Source of the DNA: SZUA-36 sp963759155
Lineage (GTDB): Bacteria > Pseudomonadota > Gammaproteobacteria > Xanthomonadales > SZUA-36
Direction of reading: 5' to 3'
Assembly: GCA_963759155.1 (NCBI GenBank)
Contig: CAVWXX010000016.1
Coordinates: 62,001 to 126,000 of the forward strand
Length of the DNA: 64,000 nucleotides
Shown: positions 1-8,308 of the stretch, one piece after another
How positions within the stretch are numbered: position 1 is the first letter of the stretch
How the letters are laid out: the number at the start of each line of letters is the position of its first letter
Notes under the pieces: generated by a model
Told to the model about the DNA's origin: nothing
The model's database searches: none
What the model saw: only the letters and a program-made list of their open reading frames with translations
Position numbers and translations under genes: made by a program

Positions 1-183
1 AAGAAAGAGGACGACCATAAGCTGCATTTTGCATTGGCCAAGACCCAATACCTGTCCGGCGAAATGACGGCCGCTGAGAAAAGCCTGCTACGTGCCCGCG
101 AGCTTGCGCCGGACGCCTACTACGAACGGCCTTTGGCTGAGTTGGTTGCCGATCAAACAGGGTCTGATACCCCAAGCCTGTAG
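1..183 (+). CDS. C-terminal end of a TPR-like protein (partial)
   Basis: The reading frame is open from the first base to a TAG at 181-183 and gives 60 residues. The residues form two amphipathic helices with the spacing of a tetratricopeptide hairpin (ALAKTQYLSGEMTAAEKSLL followed by RARELAPDAY), then a short polar tail. The start and most of the protein lie outside the window, so the specific function cannot be read. It ends 33 bases before the convergent thioredoxin-like gene. TPR assignment is by pattern only. Confidence 0.7.
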   Translation, partial: KKEDDHKLHFALAKTQYLSGEMTAAEKSLLRARELAPDAYYERPLAELVADQTGSDTPSL

Positions 184-215
184 TCAGTCTTTTCCAGTTG
201 CTGAGGCTGGTGGAG

Positions 216-758
216 CTAGTCAGCTTTTGTCTCGCTTAAAACGCTATCAATCGCTTTTCGGATTTCTGCCGCCCAGTAGGGCGCCCGCTTACTCGCCTTT
301 TTGTCATGGCTCAGAGCTTTGAACTCGCTGCTGTCGTTAAAAACCATGTCTTGCAGGTTGAAGCGGATTTTACCCTGGCCATCGACGACAAAAAGCGCCG
401 GCACCGCCTTAATACCATAGGGCTCCATGATTGAATCTGCTTCAGGTATCAGGATGAAGTCATAGTCATGTTCCATCATGAATATTTCCGGCATTTCCTC
501 ATCACGGATATTCAGCGCGTATATCGTCAGGTCGTCGCCATACTCGATACGCATACTCTCTAAATGCGGCATCAGCGTCTTGCAGTAAGGGCACCAACTT
601 GCCCAGAAGAAGTAGATATCCACACCATCATGTTTGCGTGGAAATGTTATCTCCTCACCATCGGTGTCAGCCAGGGTGAAGGCGGGCGCCGTCATGTCCT
701 GCGCAGCGGCCTGCTGCGCGAACAATGCCAGTAACAGGGTCAAAAATATTTTTCGCAT
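216..758 (-). CDS. TlpA/ResA-like periplasmic thioredoxin
   Basis: 180 residues from the ATG at 758, which follows an AAGGA ribosome site; an upstream in-frame start would put the signal peptide inside the protein. Residues 1-20 are a Sec signal peptide ending near AQQAAAQ. The mature part is a thioredoxin fold of the TlpA/AlkD-like (redoxin) type with active site WCPYC (Cys56 and Cys59) and the cis-proline loop AVPALFVVD (Pro120). Such proteins reduce or shuffle disulfides in periplasmic proteins, for example in cytochrome c maturation; the substrate is not evident from this neighbourhood. The gene is co-directional with the next TPR gene. Confidence 0.88.
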   Translation of the reverse strand: MRKIFLTLLLALFAQQAAAQDMTAPAFTLADTDGEEITFPRKHDGVDIYFFWASWCPYCKTLMPHLESMRIEYGDDLTIYALNIRDEEMPEIFMMEHDYDFILIPEADSIMEPYGIKAVPALFVVDGQGKIRFNLQDMVFNDSSEFKALSHDKKASKRAPYWAAEIRKAIDSVLSETKAD

Positions 759-818
759 TTCAATGTTCCTTATAAACGCCGGGCAATGTATCAAGTGACC
801 GCCAGGCAGTGAGCTTTA

Positions 819-1712
819 TTACAGATTTTTCGCGAGCAGTATCCGGGCATCCTCGATGACCTTGATGTCTTCCACCAGGCGCTCCGGGTCGGGCTGGCTG
901 TTAACGATGTTTTGCAAAATAGCTATCGCCTCCCCTGTTTCAGCGGAGCGAAACTTCAATAGCGCTTCGGCCAGAAAGATTTTGCTGAGCAGGCTGTCGG
1001 GTGCGACCTTAAGCGATAGCCGCAGTTCGCTGATAGCCAGGTCAGGGTCTACCCACCATGTAATAAATGGAATCCTTGGCACCCTTGTGTGAAACCGTCC
1101 CAGCAAACGGTGTGCACCACCGTTTTCAATGCTGTCATCCATCAGGACCATGGTTTCGGCGAACAGGCGTATCTTGTTTACCACCCCGGTGAGCGCAGAA
1201 ATCAGCTTGCCGCTGTATTGTCCCCACAGACCCCAGTTGGCTGAGCCCCAGAAAAAGAACTCACCGACCACCGTCTGATTGTCAACCGCATTTGCCAGGG
1301 CCCCGGGTTTCATTCTGAACAGGCTTTTGCTTAAGCCATACTCACGTTCGATTTGCAGGATGCCGGTTTTTGCGATTTCACGGCCTTCTATAAAAAGGTC
1401 CAGGCGGGCGTTCTTCTCCAGTACAAACTCTCCTTTGAAGTGAAATGCGCGCAGGAGTTTCCAGCGCGCCTCAATATTTCCAGGTTCTGCATTCAGTGCT
1501 TTTCGATAGGCGTTGATGGCCTTTTGAATGGGCTCAGCCGCCGCGCGGGAGCCCTGGTGTCCATCGGCGCGTTGAAACCAGGCCTGATCACCCAGGGCTA
1601 TGTCATCACTGACGCTGGCCTTCGCTGTATCGGGGATCAAGGTTATCGTGCACACCACCCAGCAGGTCAACAGTGCCGCGCATAGATACCGGAGCAAATA
1701 CGGGCTATTCAT
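819..1712 (-). CDS. Secreted TPR-repeat protein (TatT-like)
   Basis: 297 residues from the ATG at 1712. This start gives an N-terminal hydrophobic signal segment (residues about 5-31, ending TAKAS); the longer open frame upstream is polar and rejected. TPR-like units occur near residues 55-100 (QKAINAYRKALNAEPGNIEA) and 230-275. The middle stretch, with NGGAHRLLGRFHTRVPRIP, resembles the TPR protein that accompanies some TRAP transporters (TatT), but no transporter gene is nearby. It precedes the thioredoxin gene by 60 bases on the same strand, so the two may be co-transcribed. Function beyond a periplasmic scaffold is not known. Confidence 0.75.
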   Translation of the reverse strand: MNSPYLLRYLCAALLTCWVVCTITLIPDTAKASVSDDIALGDQAWFQRADGHQGSRAAAEPIQKAINAYRKALNAEPGNIEARWKLLRAFHFKGEFVLEKNARLDLFIEGREIAKTGILQIEREYGLSKSLFRMKPGALANAVDNQTVVGEFFFWGSANWGLWGQYSGKLISALTGVVNKIRLFAETMVLMDDSIENGGAHRLLGRFHTRVPRIPFITWWVDPDLAISELRLSLKVAPDSLLSKIFLAEALLKFRSAETGEAIAILQNIVNSQPDPERLVEDIKVIEDARILLAKNL

Positions 1713-1832
1713 CCGGCAGATGTCCCCGGGTCGGGTGGGCTTGTGCGGGCTGCTTGATTCCGGTCGATGTCCATGCTTTCCAACAGTGCAAATAAAGGAT
1801 TTAATACAGATTCTCACTAAATCCTGATGTAG

Positions 1833-1918
1833 GTCAGGACAACTTTTTCTGGCGAAGCTTATTGTACTGGATGAAGTCAATCATTTTGAAGGAATGGTGT
1901 CGGGATGTTTGTCCTGAC
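1833..1918. repeat. Spaced inverted repeat upstream of the OTCase gene
   Basis: The 10-base arm GTCAGGACAA at 1833-1842 is repeated as its exact reverse complement TTGTCCTGAC at 1909-1918, 66 bases away. It sits in the 246-base gap between two divergent genes, with the second arm 41 bases before the OTCase ATG. It could be a pair of operator half-sites or a long-range stem in a leader. It does not match the ArgR box pattern. Function unknown. Confidence 0.4.
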
Positions 1919-1958
1919 GCTTTACTCTGCACCCTCTTGATTACAGAGGAAAGCCAAT

Positions 1959-2963
1959 ATGTCATTTAATTTAAAGAACCGTAGTTTTCTCAAGCTCCTG
2001 GACTTTTCGAAACGCGACCTGACCTATATTCTCGACCTCGCGCGGGATTTGAAACGTGCCAAATATGCAGGCACCGAAGTACAGCGTTTACGTGGTAAAA
2101 ACATCGCCTTGATTTTCGAGAAGGCCTCAACCCGAACCCGTTGTGCCTTCGAGGTGGCCGCACATGACCAGGGCGCCAATGTGACCTATCTGGATCCGAC
2201 CGGTTCACATATGGGTAAGAAGGAATCCGTTAAAGATACCGCACGGGTGCTGGGTCGCATGTATGACGCCATCGAATACCGTGGCGCCGGCCAGCAGATC
2301 GTGCAGGAACTGGCAGATTACGCCGGTGTACCGGTTTTCAATGGCCTGACCGATGAGTTTCACCCGACCCAGATGTGTGCTGACCTGATGACCATGCGTG
2401 AGTTTATGCCGCAGCCCTGGCATAACTTCAAATATGCCTTTGTCGGTGACGGGCGCTCCAACATGGGACATTCGCTGATGATCGCAGGCTGCCTGATGGG
2501 TATGGATGTCCGCATTGCCGCACCGAAGTCACTTTGGCCCGGCGAAGATATGCTTGCAGCTGCGCGTCAACTCGAAGCAAAGAACATGGGCACACTGACA
2601 CTGACCGAAGACCCTTACGAGGCGGTGGATGGCGTGCAGTTCATCCATACCGATGTATGGGTTTCCATGGGTGAAGCGCCGGAAACCTGGGACGAGCGTA
2701 TCAGGCTGCTCAAGCCCTACCAGGTTAATGCCAAACTGATGGCCGCGAGCAATAACCCAAGGGTGCGTTTCATGCATTGCCTGCCGGCGTTTCATAATCT
2801 TGAAACCGAGGTCGGCCGGGATGTGTTTGAACGCTTTGGTCTGGATGCGCTGGAAGTAACCGAAGAAGTTTTCGAATCCGATGCCGGCATCCAGTTTGAG
2901 CAGGCTGAAAACCGCGTGCATTCGATCAAGGCGCTGCTGGTGGCCACATTGGGTAGCCAGTGA
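1959..2963 (+). CDS. arcB: Ornithine carbamoyltransferase, ArcB-like
   Basis: 334 residues, the usual length. The carbamoyl-phosphate loop STRTR is at 57-61, the HPTQ motif at 135-138 and the HCLP motif with the catalytic Cys at 273-276; the ornithine-binding DVWVSMG follows at about 232. It interconverts ornithine plus carbamoyl phosphate and citrulline in the cytoplasm. The sequence resembles Pseudomonas ArcB (for example RDLKRAKYAGTE) more than short anabolic ArgF, and the next gene is a carbamate kinase, which fits the catabolic direction. No arcA (arginine deiminase) is in the window, so an anabolic role (argF) stays possible. The ribosome site AGAGGAAAG precedes the ATG. Confidence 0.95.
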   Translation: MSFNLKNRSFLKLLDFSKRDLTYILDLARDLKRAKYAGTEVQRLRGKNIALIFEKASTRTRCAFEVAAHDQGANVTYLDPTGSHMGKKESVKDTARVLGRMYDAIEYRGAGQQIVQELADYAGVPVFNGLTDEFHPTQMCADLMTMREFMPQPWHNFKYAFVGDGRSNMGHSLMIAGCLMGMDVRIAAPKSLWPGEDMLAAARQLEAKNMGTLTLTEDPYEAVDGVQFIHTDVWVSMGEAPETWDERIRLLKPYQVNAKLMAASNNPRVRFMHCLPAFHNLETEVGRDVFERFGLDALEVTEEVFESDAGIQFEQAENRVHSIKALLVATLGSQ

Positions 2964-3018
2964 TGGTGGTGTCGCTGAAAAAGAGGCGGAGTAAGCTGAC
3001 CCCGCCTGACTTCAGCCG

Positions 3019-3952
3019 ATGAGAGTGGTTGTCGCATTGGGTGGTAACGCGCTTTTGCAGCGTGGCCAGTCTTTGAATGCTGAAAACCAGCGCGGCAACA
3101 TTCGCGTTGCGGCAAGACAATTGGCCGAAATTCATAAACATCACCAACTGATTATTGCGCATGGCAATGGTCCCCAGGTGGGTCTGCTGGCCTTGATGGA
3201 TGCCGCCTATACCGCCGTTGACCCCTATCCCCTTGACGTGCTGGGTGCGGAAACTGTTGGTATGATCGGTTACATGATTGAGCAGGAGTTGGGCAACATT
3301 ATCCCGCTTGAGGATCATATCGTCACGGTACTCACACAGATCGTCGTTGATCCGGAAGATCCCGCTTTTCAGACACCCGAGCAAGCCCGTAGGACCGATT
3401 TACGATAAGCCCGAAGCAGAACGTTTGCGTAAGGAAAAAGGCTGGTTTATGGCTGCCGACGGGCCACATTTTCGCAGGGTCGTGCCCTCGCCTTTACCAC
3501 AACGGGTTATCGAGCTGGATGCGATTCGCCTGCTGGTCGATAACGGTGTGGTCGTCATTTGCGCGGGTGGGGGCGGTATTCCCACCGCCCATGACAAAGA
3601 CAAGAAACTTTACGGTGTTGAGGCCGTCATCGACAAGGACCTTGCCGCAGCCTTGTTATCCAGGGAACTGGATGCAGAAATGTTTGTAATGTTGACCGAC
3701 GTTGCCAGTGTTTATACCGGTTTTGGAACTTCGAAGCAGCGACCTGTCAGGGCCGCTCATCCTGATGCACTGGACGGCATGAACTTTGCCGCGGGCTCCA
3801 TGGGTCCAAAAATACGCGGCGCCTGTGATTTTGTCAGGAGGACCGGTCACAGCAGTGCCATCGGCAAGCTTTCCGACCTGGTGGACATCATGGCGGGCGA
3901 GGCTGGCACTTTGATTTCGATGGATGTTGACGGGCTTGTTTATGGGGACTGA
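3019..3952 (+). pseudogene. arcC: Carbamate kinase, interrupted by a +1 frameshift
   Basis: The N-terminal part (3019 to about 3378) starts MRVVVALGGNALL and carries the HGNGPQVG loop. The C-terminal part (from about 3380) runs in the next frame, beginning SKPVGPIYDK and containing AGGGGIPT and the nucleotide loop MLTDVASVYT. Read as one protein with the G at about 3379 skipped, it would be 310 residues, exactly family length, and the join FQTP-SKPVGPIY matches the family pattern. The enzyme makes ATP from carbamoyl phosphate and ADP. The first frame stops at 3408. Either the gene is broken, the sequence has an indel error, or ribosomes shift at CCC-G. The lack of any other damage favours a recent event or an error. 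Confidence 0.85.
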
Positions 3953-4020
3953 AGTGACCCCATCCCGCCAGCAAATAGTTTAAAATGCGCACACACGTAA
4001 GCACTCATCAGGGAAATATC

Positions 4021-4935
4021 ATGCGACATGTGATCTCGGTTCACGACCTTTCGGTAGAGGCTATTATTGACGTTCTCGACCGCGCTGAAGGCATGCTGGC
4101 AACAGCCAGGGGGGAGGCGGTCAATGACAGCCTCAGGGGTAAAGTTCTGGGCAGTATTTTCTTTGAGCCATCGACCCGGACACGGCTTTCTTTTGAAACC
4201 GCAATGAGTCGTCTTGGCGGCTCGGTGGTAGGTTTTGCGGGAACCGAGGCGACTTCCGTCGTCAAGGGCGAAACACTGGCCGATACCATCCGGATGGTCA
4301 GTGGCTATACCGATGCCATCGTGTTGCGACACCCGCGCGAAGGTGCGGCCAAGCTGGCAACCGAGTTTTCAGACGTGCCGATCATCAATGCAGGTGATGG
4401 TGCTGGTCAGCATCCGACGCAAACGCTACTTGATCTGTTTACGATCAGGCAGGAAATGGGCCGGCTCGAGGGCCTGAACATCAGCCTGGTTGGCGACCTC
4501 CGTTATGGCCGTACCGTTCATTCGTTGGCGTTCGCATTGGCGAAGTTTGGCAATACTATCAACCTGGTGTCACCGGAAGGGCTGGAAATGCCGGACGAGG
4601 TTATAGAACATCTTGAGGAAAGCGGGCAGTTTGGAACGGCCTGCCATGCGCCTGAGCAGGTTATTGAGAAAACAGACATTCTTTATGTCACACGCATCCA
4701 GAAAGAGCGTTTTCCCGACCCGGTCGAGTACCAGAAAGTGGCAGGCAAGTATCTGATTGACCCGGAGCTTGTATCCAAGGGGCCCGAGCGCATGATAGTC
4801 ATGCATCCCCTGCCAAGGATCAATGAGATTATCCCGGAAGTCGATGCGATGCCGCAGGCCAAGTACTTTGTGCAGGCTTTTAACGGCGTGCCGGTAAGAA
4901 TGGCATTGCTCTCAATGGTAGTAGGAGGCGCCTGA
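4021..4935 (+). CDS. pyrB: Aspartate carbamoyltransferase catalytic subunit
   Basis: 304 residues from the ATG at 4021, preceded by AGGGA seven bases upstream; an in-frame ATG at 3985 is less likely because it adds a tail absent from the family. Carbamoyl-phosphate loop STRTR at 51-55, HPTQ at 131-134, the aspartate-binding region RIQKERFPDP at about 225, and HPLPR at 262-266. It makes N-carbamoyl aspartate, the committed step of pyrimidine synthesis. pyrI follows after one base, so this is a class-B PyrB3-PyrI2 enzyme with feedback control by nucleotides. No obvious pyrL-type attenuator fits in the 68-base gap upstream. Confidence 0.97.
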   Translation: MRHVISVHDLSVEAIIDVLDRAEGMLATARGEAVNDSLRGKVLGSIFFEPSTRTRLSFETAMSRLGGSVVGFAGTEATSVVKGETLADTIRMVSGYTDAIVLRHPREGAAKLATEFSDVPIINAGDGAGQHPTQTLLDLFTIRQEMGRLEGLNISLVGDLRYGRTVHSLAFALAKFGNTINLVSPEGLEMPDEVIEHLEESGQFGTACHAPEQVIEKTDILYVTRIQKERFPDPVEYQKVAGKYLIDPELVSKGPERMIVMHPLPRINEIIPEVDAMPQAKYFVQAFNGVPVRMALLSMVVGGA

Positions 4936-4936
4936 T

Positions 4937-5395
4937 ATGTCCGACAAGTACATGAAAGTTGAAAGAATCGAACACGGTACAGTGATTGATCACATACTGC
5001 CTTCGATGGCCTTTGACGTACTCAGGGTGCTGGGTTTGTCGAGTGACAAGACCATGAGCATACTGGTTAACAGTCATTCTAAAAAAGGTGGAAAAAAGGA
5101 TATCCTCAAGTTTGAGGATGTGGAGCTTTCAGCAGAAGAGGCCAATCTGGTGGCATTGGTTTCGCCACACGCTACCATCAACATTATCGTTGGTGGAAAA
5201 GTGGTCAGAAAATTTAATGCCGAGGCACCCCAAGTCGTCAGGGGAATCCTGACCTGCTCAAACCCGAACTGTATATCGAATCAGAATGAGCCCATCATCC
5301 CCGAGTTCAAACAAAGCGATGACGGCAGTCACCGTTACATTTGCACTTACTGTGAAAGGGATATTATCGATCTGGCGAAGATGATAGGCACATAG
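4937..5395 (+). CDS. pyrI: Aspartate carbamoyltransferase regulatory subunit
   Basis: 152 residues, the family length. An N-terminal nucleotide-binding domain (about 1-100) is followed by a zinc domain with Cys107, Cys112, Cys136 and Cys139 (C-x4-C then C-x2-C), the site that contacts the PyrB trimer. It binds ATP and CTP and transmits allosteric control. Its ribosome site AGGAGG (4923-4928) lies inside the last codons of pyrB and the ATG starts one base after the pyrB stop, so the two are translated together. The stop codon sits inside the left arm of a hairpin that is probably the terminator. Confidence 0.97.
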   Translation: MSDKYMKVERIEHGTVIDHILPSMAFDVLRVLGLSSDKTMSILVNSHSKKGGKKDILKFEDVELSAEEANLVALVSPHATINIIVGGKVVRKFNAEAPQVVRGILTCSNPNCISNQNEPIIPEFKQSDDGSHRYICTYCERDIIDLAKMIGT

Positions 5396-5436
5396 ATCAC
5401 GGGGTGTGATCTATGTAGCTTGTAAATGTGATTTCT
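5390..5436 (+). terminator. Hairpin at the end of pyrI
   Basis: An 11-bp perfect stem pairs 5390-5400 with 5406-5416 around a 5-base loop. It contains the pyrI stop codon. A T-rich stretch lies about 15 bases after it rather than directly, so termination strength is uncertain. It separates pyrBI from the convergent atp operon, whose last gene ends at 5445. Confidence 0.5.
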
Positions 5437-5444
5437 TTTTGAGA

Positions 5445-5870
5445 TTAACGCTTCGTAATTTTGCGTAATTGCTCTAACGCGGCCAGCTGTGCAACGGCTT
5501 GCATCAACTGAGCCTGGGCTTCTGCAATATCCAACTCACCACTGCGGTCAGCCAGTTGTCTTTCGGCTTCAGCCTTGGCTGCCTTTGCGGCAGCTTCGTC
5601 GAGGTCGCCACCACGCAAGGCTGTGTCTGTGAGAACGGTAACCATGTGAGGTTGCACCTCGAGTATCCCGCCACTGACAAAGAACAATACTTCCTCGCCA
5701 TTGGGCTGTTGCACGCGAACCGTTCCTGCCTTGAGTTGCGTGATCAGTGGTGTATGGCGTGGAGCAATACCTAGCTCACCAGCAATTCCGGACGCAAATA
5801 CCATCGTTGCTTCGCCTGAGAAAATCTCCTCATGGGCGCTTACGATGTCACATTGTATAGACTTGGTCAT
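5445..5870 (-). CDS. atpC: F1Fo ATP synthase epsilon subunit
   Basis: 141 residues from the ATG at 5870; a TTG start 24 bases upstream was rejected as it adds a non-family extension. The N-terminal beta-barrel (residues 1-85, with GELGIAPRHTPLITQL) and the C-terminal helical hairpin (about 90-140) are both present. Epsilon couples gamma rotation to the c ring and inhibits ATP hydrolysis. It is the last gene of the operon, 42 bases after atpD. Confidence 0.96.
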   Translation of the reverse strand: MTKSIQCDIVSAHEEIFSGEATMVFASGIAGELGIAPRHTPLITQLKAGTVRVQQPNGEEVLFFVSGGILEVQPHMVTVLTDTALRGGDLDEAAAKAAKAEAERQLADRSGELDIAEAQAQLMQAVAQLAALEQLRKITKR

Positions 5871-5912
5871 AATTCCGGTCCCGGTAAAAGACAACGCTTT
5901 AAAAGAGGCTGC

Positions 5913-7307
5913 TTAGGCGGCCTCTTTCTCCGCCATTTTGGCACCCTTGTCAACGGCTTCTTCAATACCGCCAACCATGTAGAACGCCTGCTCCGGCAGG
6001 TGATCGTACTCACCGGCAACAATAGCCTTGAATGCGCGGATGGTATCTTTCAGGGTTACGTATTTACCAGCAGCGCCTGTAAAGGTTTCAGCAACGAAGA
6101 AAGGTTGTGACAGGAAGCGCTGAACTTTACGCGCACGTGACACGATGGCCTTGTCTTCTTCAGAGAGCTCGTCCATACCAAGAATGGCGATGATATCCTT
6201 AAGCTCTTTGTAACGTTGCAACACACCCTGTACAGAGCGGGCCACATCATAGTGCTCGTTACCGATCAGGTTTGGATCAAGCAGACGTGAGGTTGAATCC
6301 AGTGGATCTACAGCCGGGTAAATACCCTGTTCTGCAACAGAACGGCTGAGTACCAGGGTCGCGTCAAGGTGAGCAAAAGTTGTAGCCGGTGACGGATCAG
6401 TCAAATCATCAGCAGGTACGTATACCGCCTGGAAGGACGTGATCGAGCCGGTCTTGGTTGTGGTGATACGCTCTTGCAGCAGACCCATTTCCAGTGCCAG
6501 TGTCGGCTGGTAACCTACTGCTGAAGGCATACGGCCCAACAGTGCGGATACTTCCGTTCCCGCCAGTGTGTAACGATAGATGTTGTCGATAAACATCAGT
6601 ACGTCATTACCCTGGTCACGAAACTCCTCAGCCATGGTCAAACCGGTCAAAGCAACACGTAAACGGTTGCCCGGTGGTTCGTTCATCTGGCCATATACGA
6701 GTGATACCTTACCGAGTACATCGGCGTCTTTCATCTCGTGATAGAAATCATTGCCTTCACGGGTACGCTCACCCACACCGGCGAATACCGAGAAGCCTGA
6801 GTGCTCAATGGCGATATTACGGATCAGTTCCATCAGTGTTACCGTTTTACCTACACCGGCGCCACCGAACAGACCGACCTTGCCACCCTTCGCGATCGGC
6901 ATGATCAGGTCGATAACCTTGATACCGGTTTCCAGGATGTCGTTGCCGCCTGCCTGGTCTTCGTATGAAGGTGGCTTACGGTGAATCGGCATACGCTTTT
7001 CTTCGCCGATTGGACCGGCTTCATCGATCGGCCGTCCCAGCACGTCCATGACGCGGCCGAGAGTCTTCTCACCAACAGGTACCTTGATGGCATCACCTGT
7101 ATCGGCTACCGGAATACCACGTTTCAGACCATCGGTGGATCCCAGTGCAATGGTACGTACCACGCCATCGCCCAGTTGCTGCTGTACTTCCAGCGTGATG
7201 TCGGTGTTATCGACGGTTAGTGCATTGAATATCCGGGGCATGGCATCGCGCGGAAACTCCACGTCAACAACGGCACCGATTATCTGAACAATTGATCCAG
7301 CACTCAT
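5913..7307 (-). CDS. atpD: F1Fo ATP synthase beta subunit
   Basis: 464 residues. It has the P-loop GGAGVGKT at 148-155, the GERTREGNDFYHEM segment carrying the catalytic Glu (at about 180), the Walker B region LMFIDNIYR, and the C-terminal DELSEEDK loop (DELSEED) that contacts gamma. It forms the three catalytic sites of F1. The start ATG at 7307 follows GGAGCG. Nothing unusual was seen; LALEMGLLQERI replaces the more common LAEEMG near the middle. Confidence 0.98.
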   Translation of the reverse strand: MSAGSIVQIIGAVVDVEFPRDAMPRIFNALTVDNTDITLEVQQQLGDGVVRTIALGSTDGLKRGIPVADTGDAIKVPVGEKTLGRVMDVLGRPIDEAGPIGEEKRMPIHRKPPSYEDQAGGNDILETGIKVIDLIMPIAKGGKVGLFGGAGVGKTVTLMELIRNIAIEHSGFSVFAGVGERTREGNDFYHEMKDADVLGKVSLVYGQMNEPPGNRLRVALTGLTMAEEFRDQGNDVLMFIDNIYRYTLAGTEVSALLGRMPSAVGYQPTLALEMGLLQERITTTKTGSITSFQAVYVPADDLTDPSPATTFAHLDATLVLSRSVAEQGIYPAVDPLDSTSRLLDPNLIGNEHYDVARSVQGVLQRYKELKDIIAILGMDELSEEDKAIVSRARKVQRFLSQPFFVAETFTGAAGKYVTLKDTIRAFKAIVAGEYDHLPEQAFYMVGGIEEAVDKGAKMAEKEAA

Positions 7308-7411
7308 AAAACTCGCTCCACTCTTTTGGTGAGATGTGAATTGGTGGGATCTATACAGGGCCCGCTGAATTCACAAATAAATAATGTCCTGTTAAAAGCC
7401 TGCTGCGGTCT

Positions 7412-8275
7412 CTATACCGCTGCTGCGCCACCCACGATCTCTGAAATTTCCTGCGTGATCGCAGCCTGGCGTGCCTTATTAAAGGCCAGCTTAAGTTCAT
7501 CGATCAAGTCACCTGCATTGTCGGTTGCGTTCTTCATAGCCAACATGCGCGCAGCATGCTCTGACGCCAGGTTTTCCAGTACCGCCTGGTAAATCAGTGA
7601 CTCGATATAACGTAAAGCAACCTCATCCAGCATTGTCTGGGCATCGGGCTCGTAGATGTAATCCCAAATTTCACCCATCTCGGTATCTTCCGATGGCGGC
7701 AATGGCAGCATTTGTGTAATCGTCGGTTCCTGCGACATCGTATTGATAAACAGGTTAGTGACGATATAAAGACGCTGTATGCCGTTGTCACGGTAGGCTT
7801 CCACCATGATCCGGATTGCACCGATCAGGTCCTCGAGCTTGGGTGATTCGCCCAGCCCGCTGACATGGCCCATCATCTCGACATCGATATTCTTGAAAAA
7901 GGCCGAGGCTTTCTTGCCCAGCGTCACAAGGGCGATGTCGACGTCCTTGGCCTTCCATTCCGACATGTCTTTCAGGGTTTTCCTGAACAGGTTATTGTTG
8001 AGGCCACCACAAAGACCGCGGTCCGTGGAGACAATTATATAACCTACCTTTTCCACCGTTTCATGTTCAACAGTGAAAGGGTGACGAATTTCCGGATTAG
8101 CCTTGGCGATATGCCCGGAGATACGATGCATCATGCGCACATAGGGACGCGTGGCGTTCATCAGGGCCTGTGACTTTTTAATTTTACTGGCAGAAACCGT
8201 TTCAAGCGCGGCAGTCACCTTCATGGTGTTGCCAATGCTTTGAATCTTGCCTGTAATCTCCTTTCCGCCTGCCAT
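7412..8275 (-). CDS. atpG: F1Fo ATP synthase gamma subunit
   Basis: 287 residues, the usual length. N-terminal coiled-coil helix starts MAGGKEITGKIQSIGNTMKV, the central Rossmann-like domain carries STDRGLCGGLN, and the C-terminal helix ends SEIVGGAAAV, with the conserved MKNATDNAGDLI. Gamma is the rotor shaft inside the alpha3beta3 head. The position between atpA and atpD is standard. Gaps are 33 bases to atpA and 104 bases to atpD; the latter is somewhat long but shows no gene. Confidence 0.97.
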   Translation of the reverse strand: MAGGKEITGKIQSIGNTMKVTAALETVSASKIKKSQALMNATRPYVRMMHRISGHIAKANPEIRHPFTVEHETVEKVGYIIVSTDRGLCGGLNNNLFRKTLKDMSEWKAKDVDIALVTLGKKASAFFKNIDVEMMGHVSGLGESPKLEDLIGAIRIMVEAYRDNGIQRLYIVTNLFINTMSQEPTITQMLPLPPSEDTEMGEIWDYIYEPDAQTMLDEVALRYIESLIYQAVLENLASEHAARMLAMKNATDNAGDLIDELKLAFNKARQAAITQEISEIVGGAAAV

Positions 8276-8308
8276 ATTTGGCTTGCTCCTACTTGTTAAC
8301 TGTCCGGC

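Noticed and set aside
3370..3390. Programmed +1 frameshift as the sole explanation of arcC
   Set aside because: The shift site CCC-G is weak, there is no stop codon or stimulator at the shift, and carbamate kinase is not known to use frameshifting. Kept only as a minor possibility.
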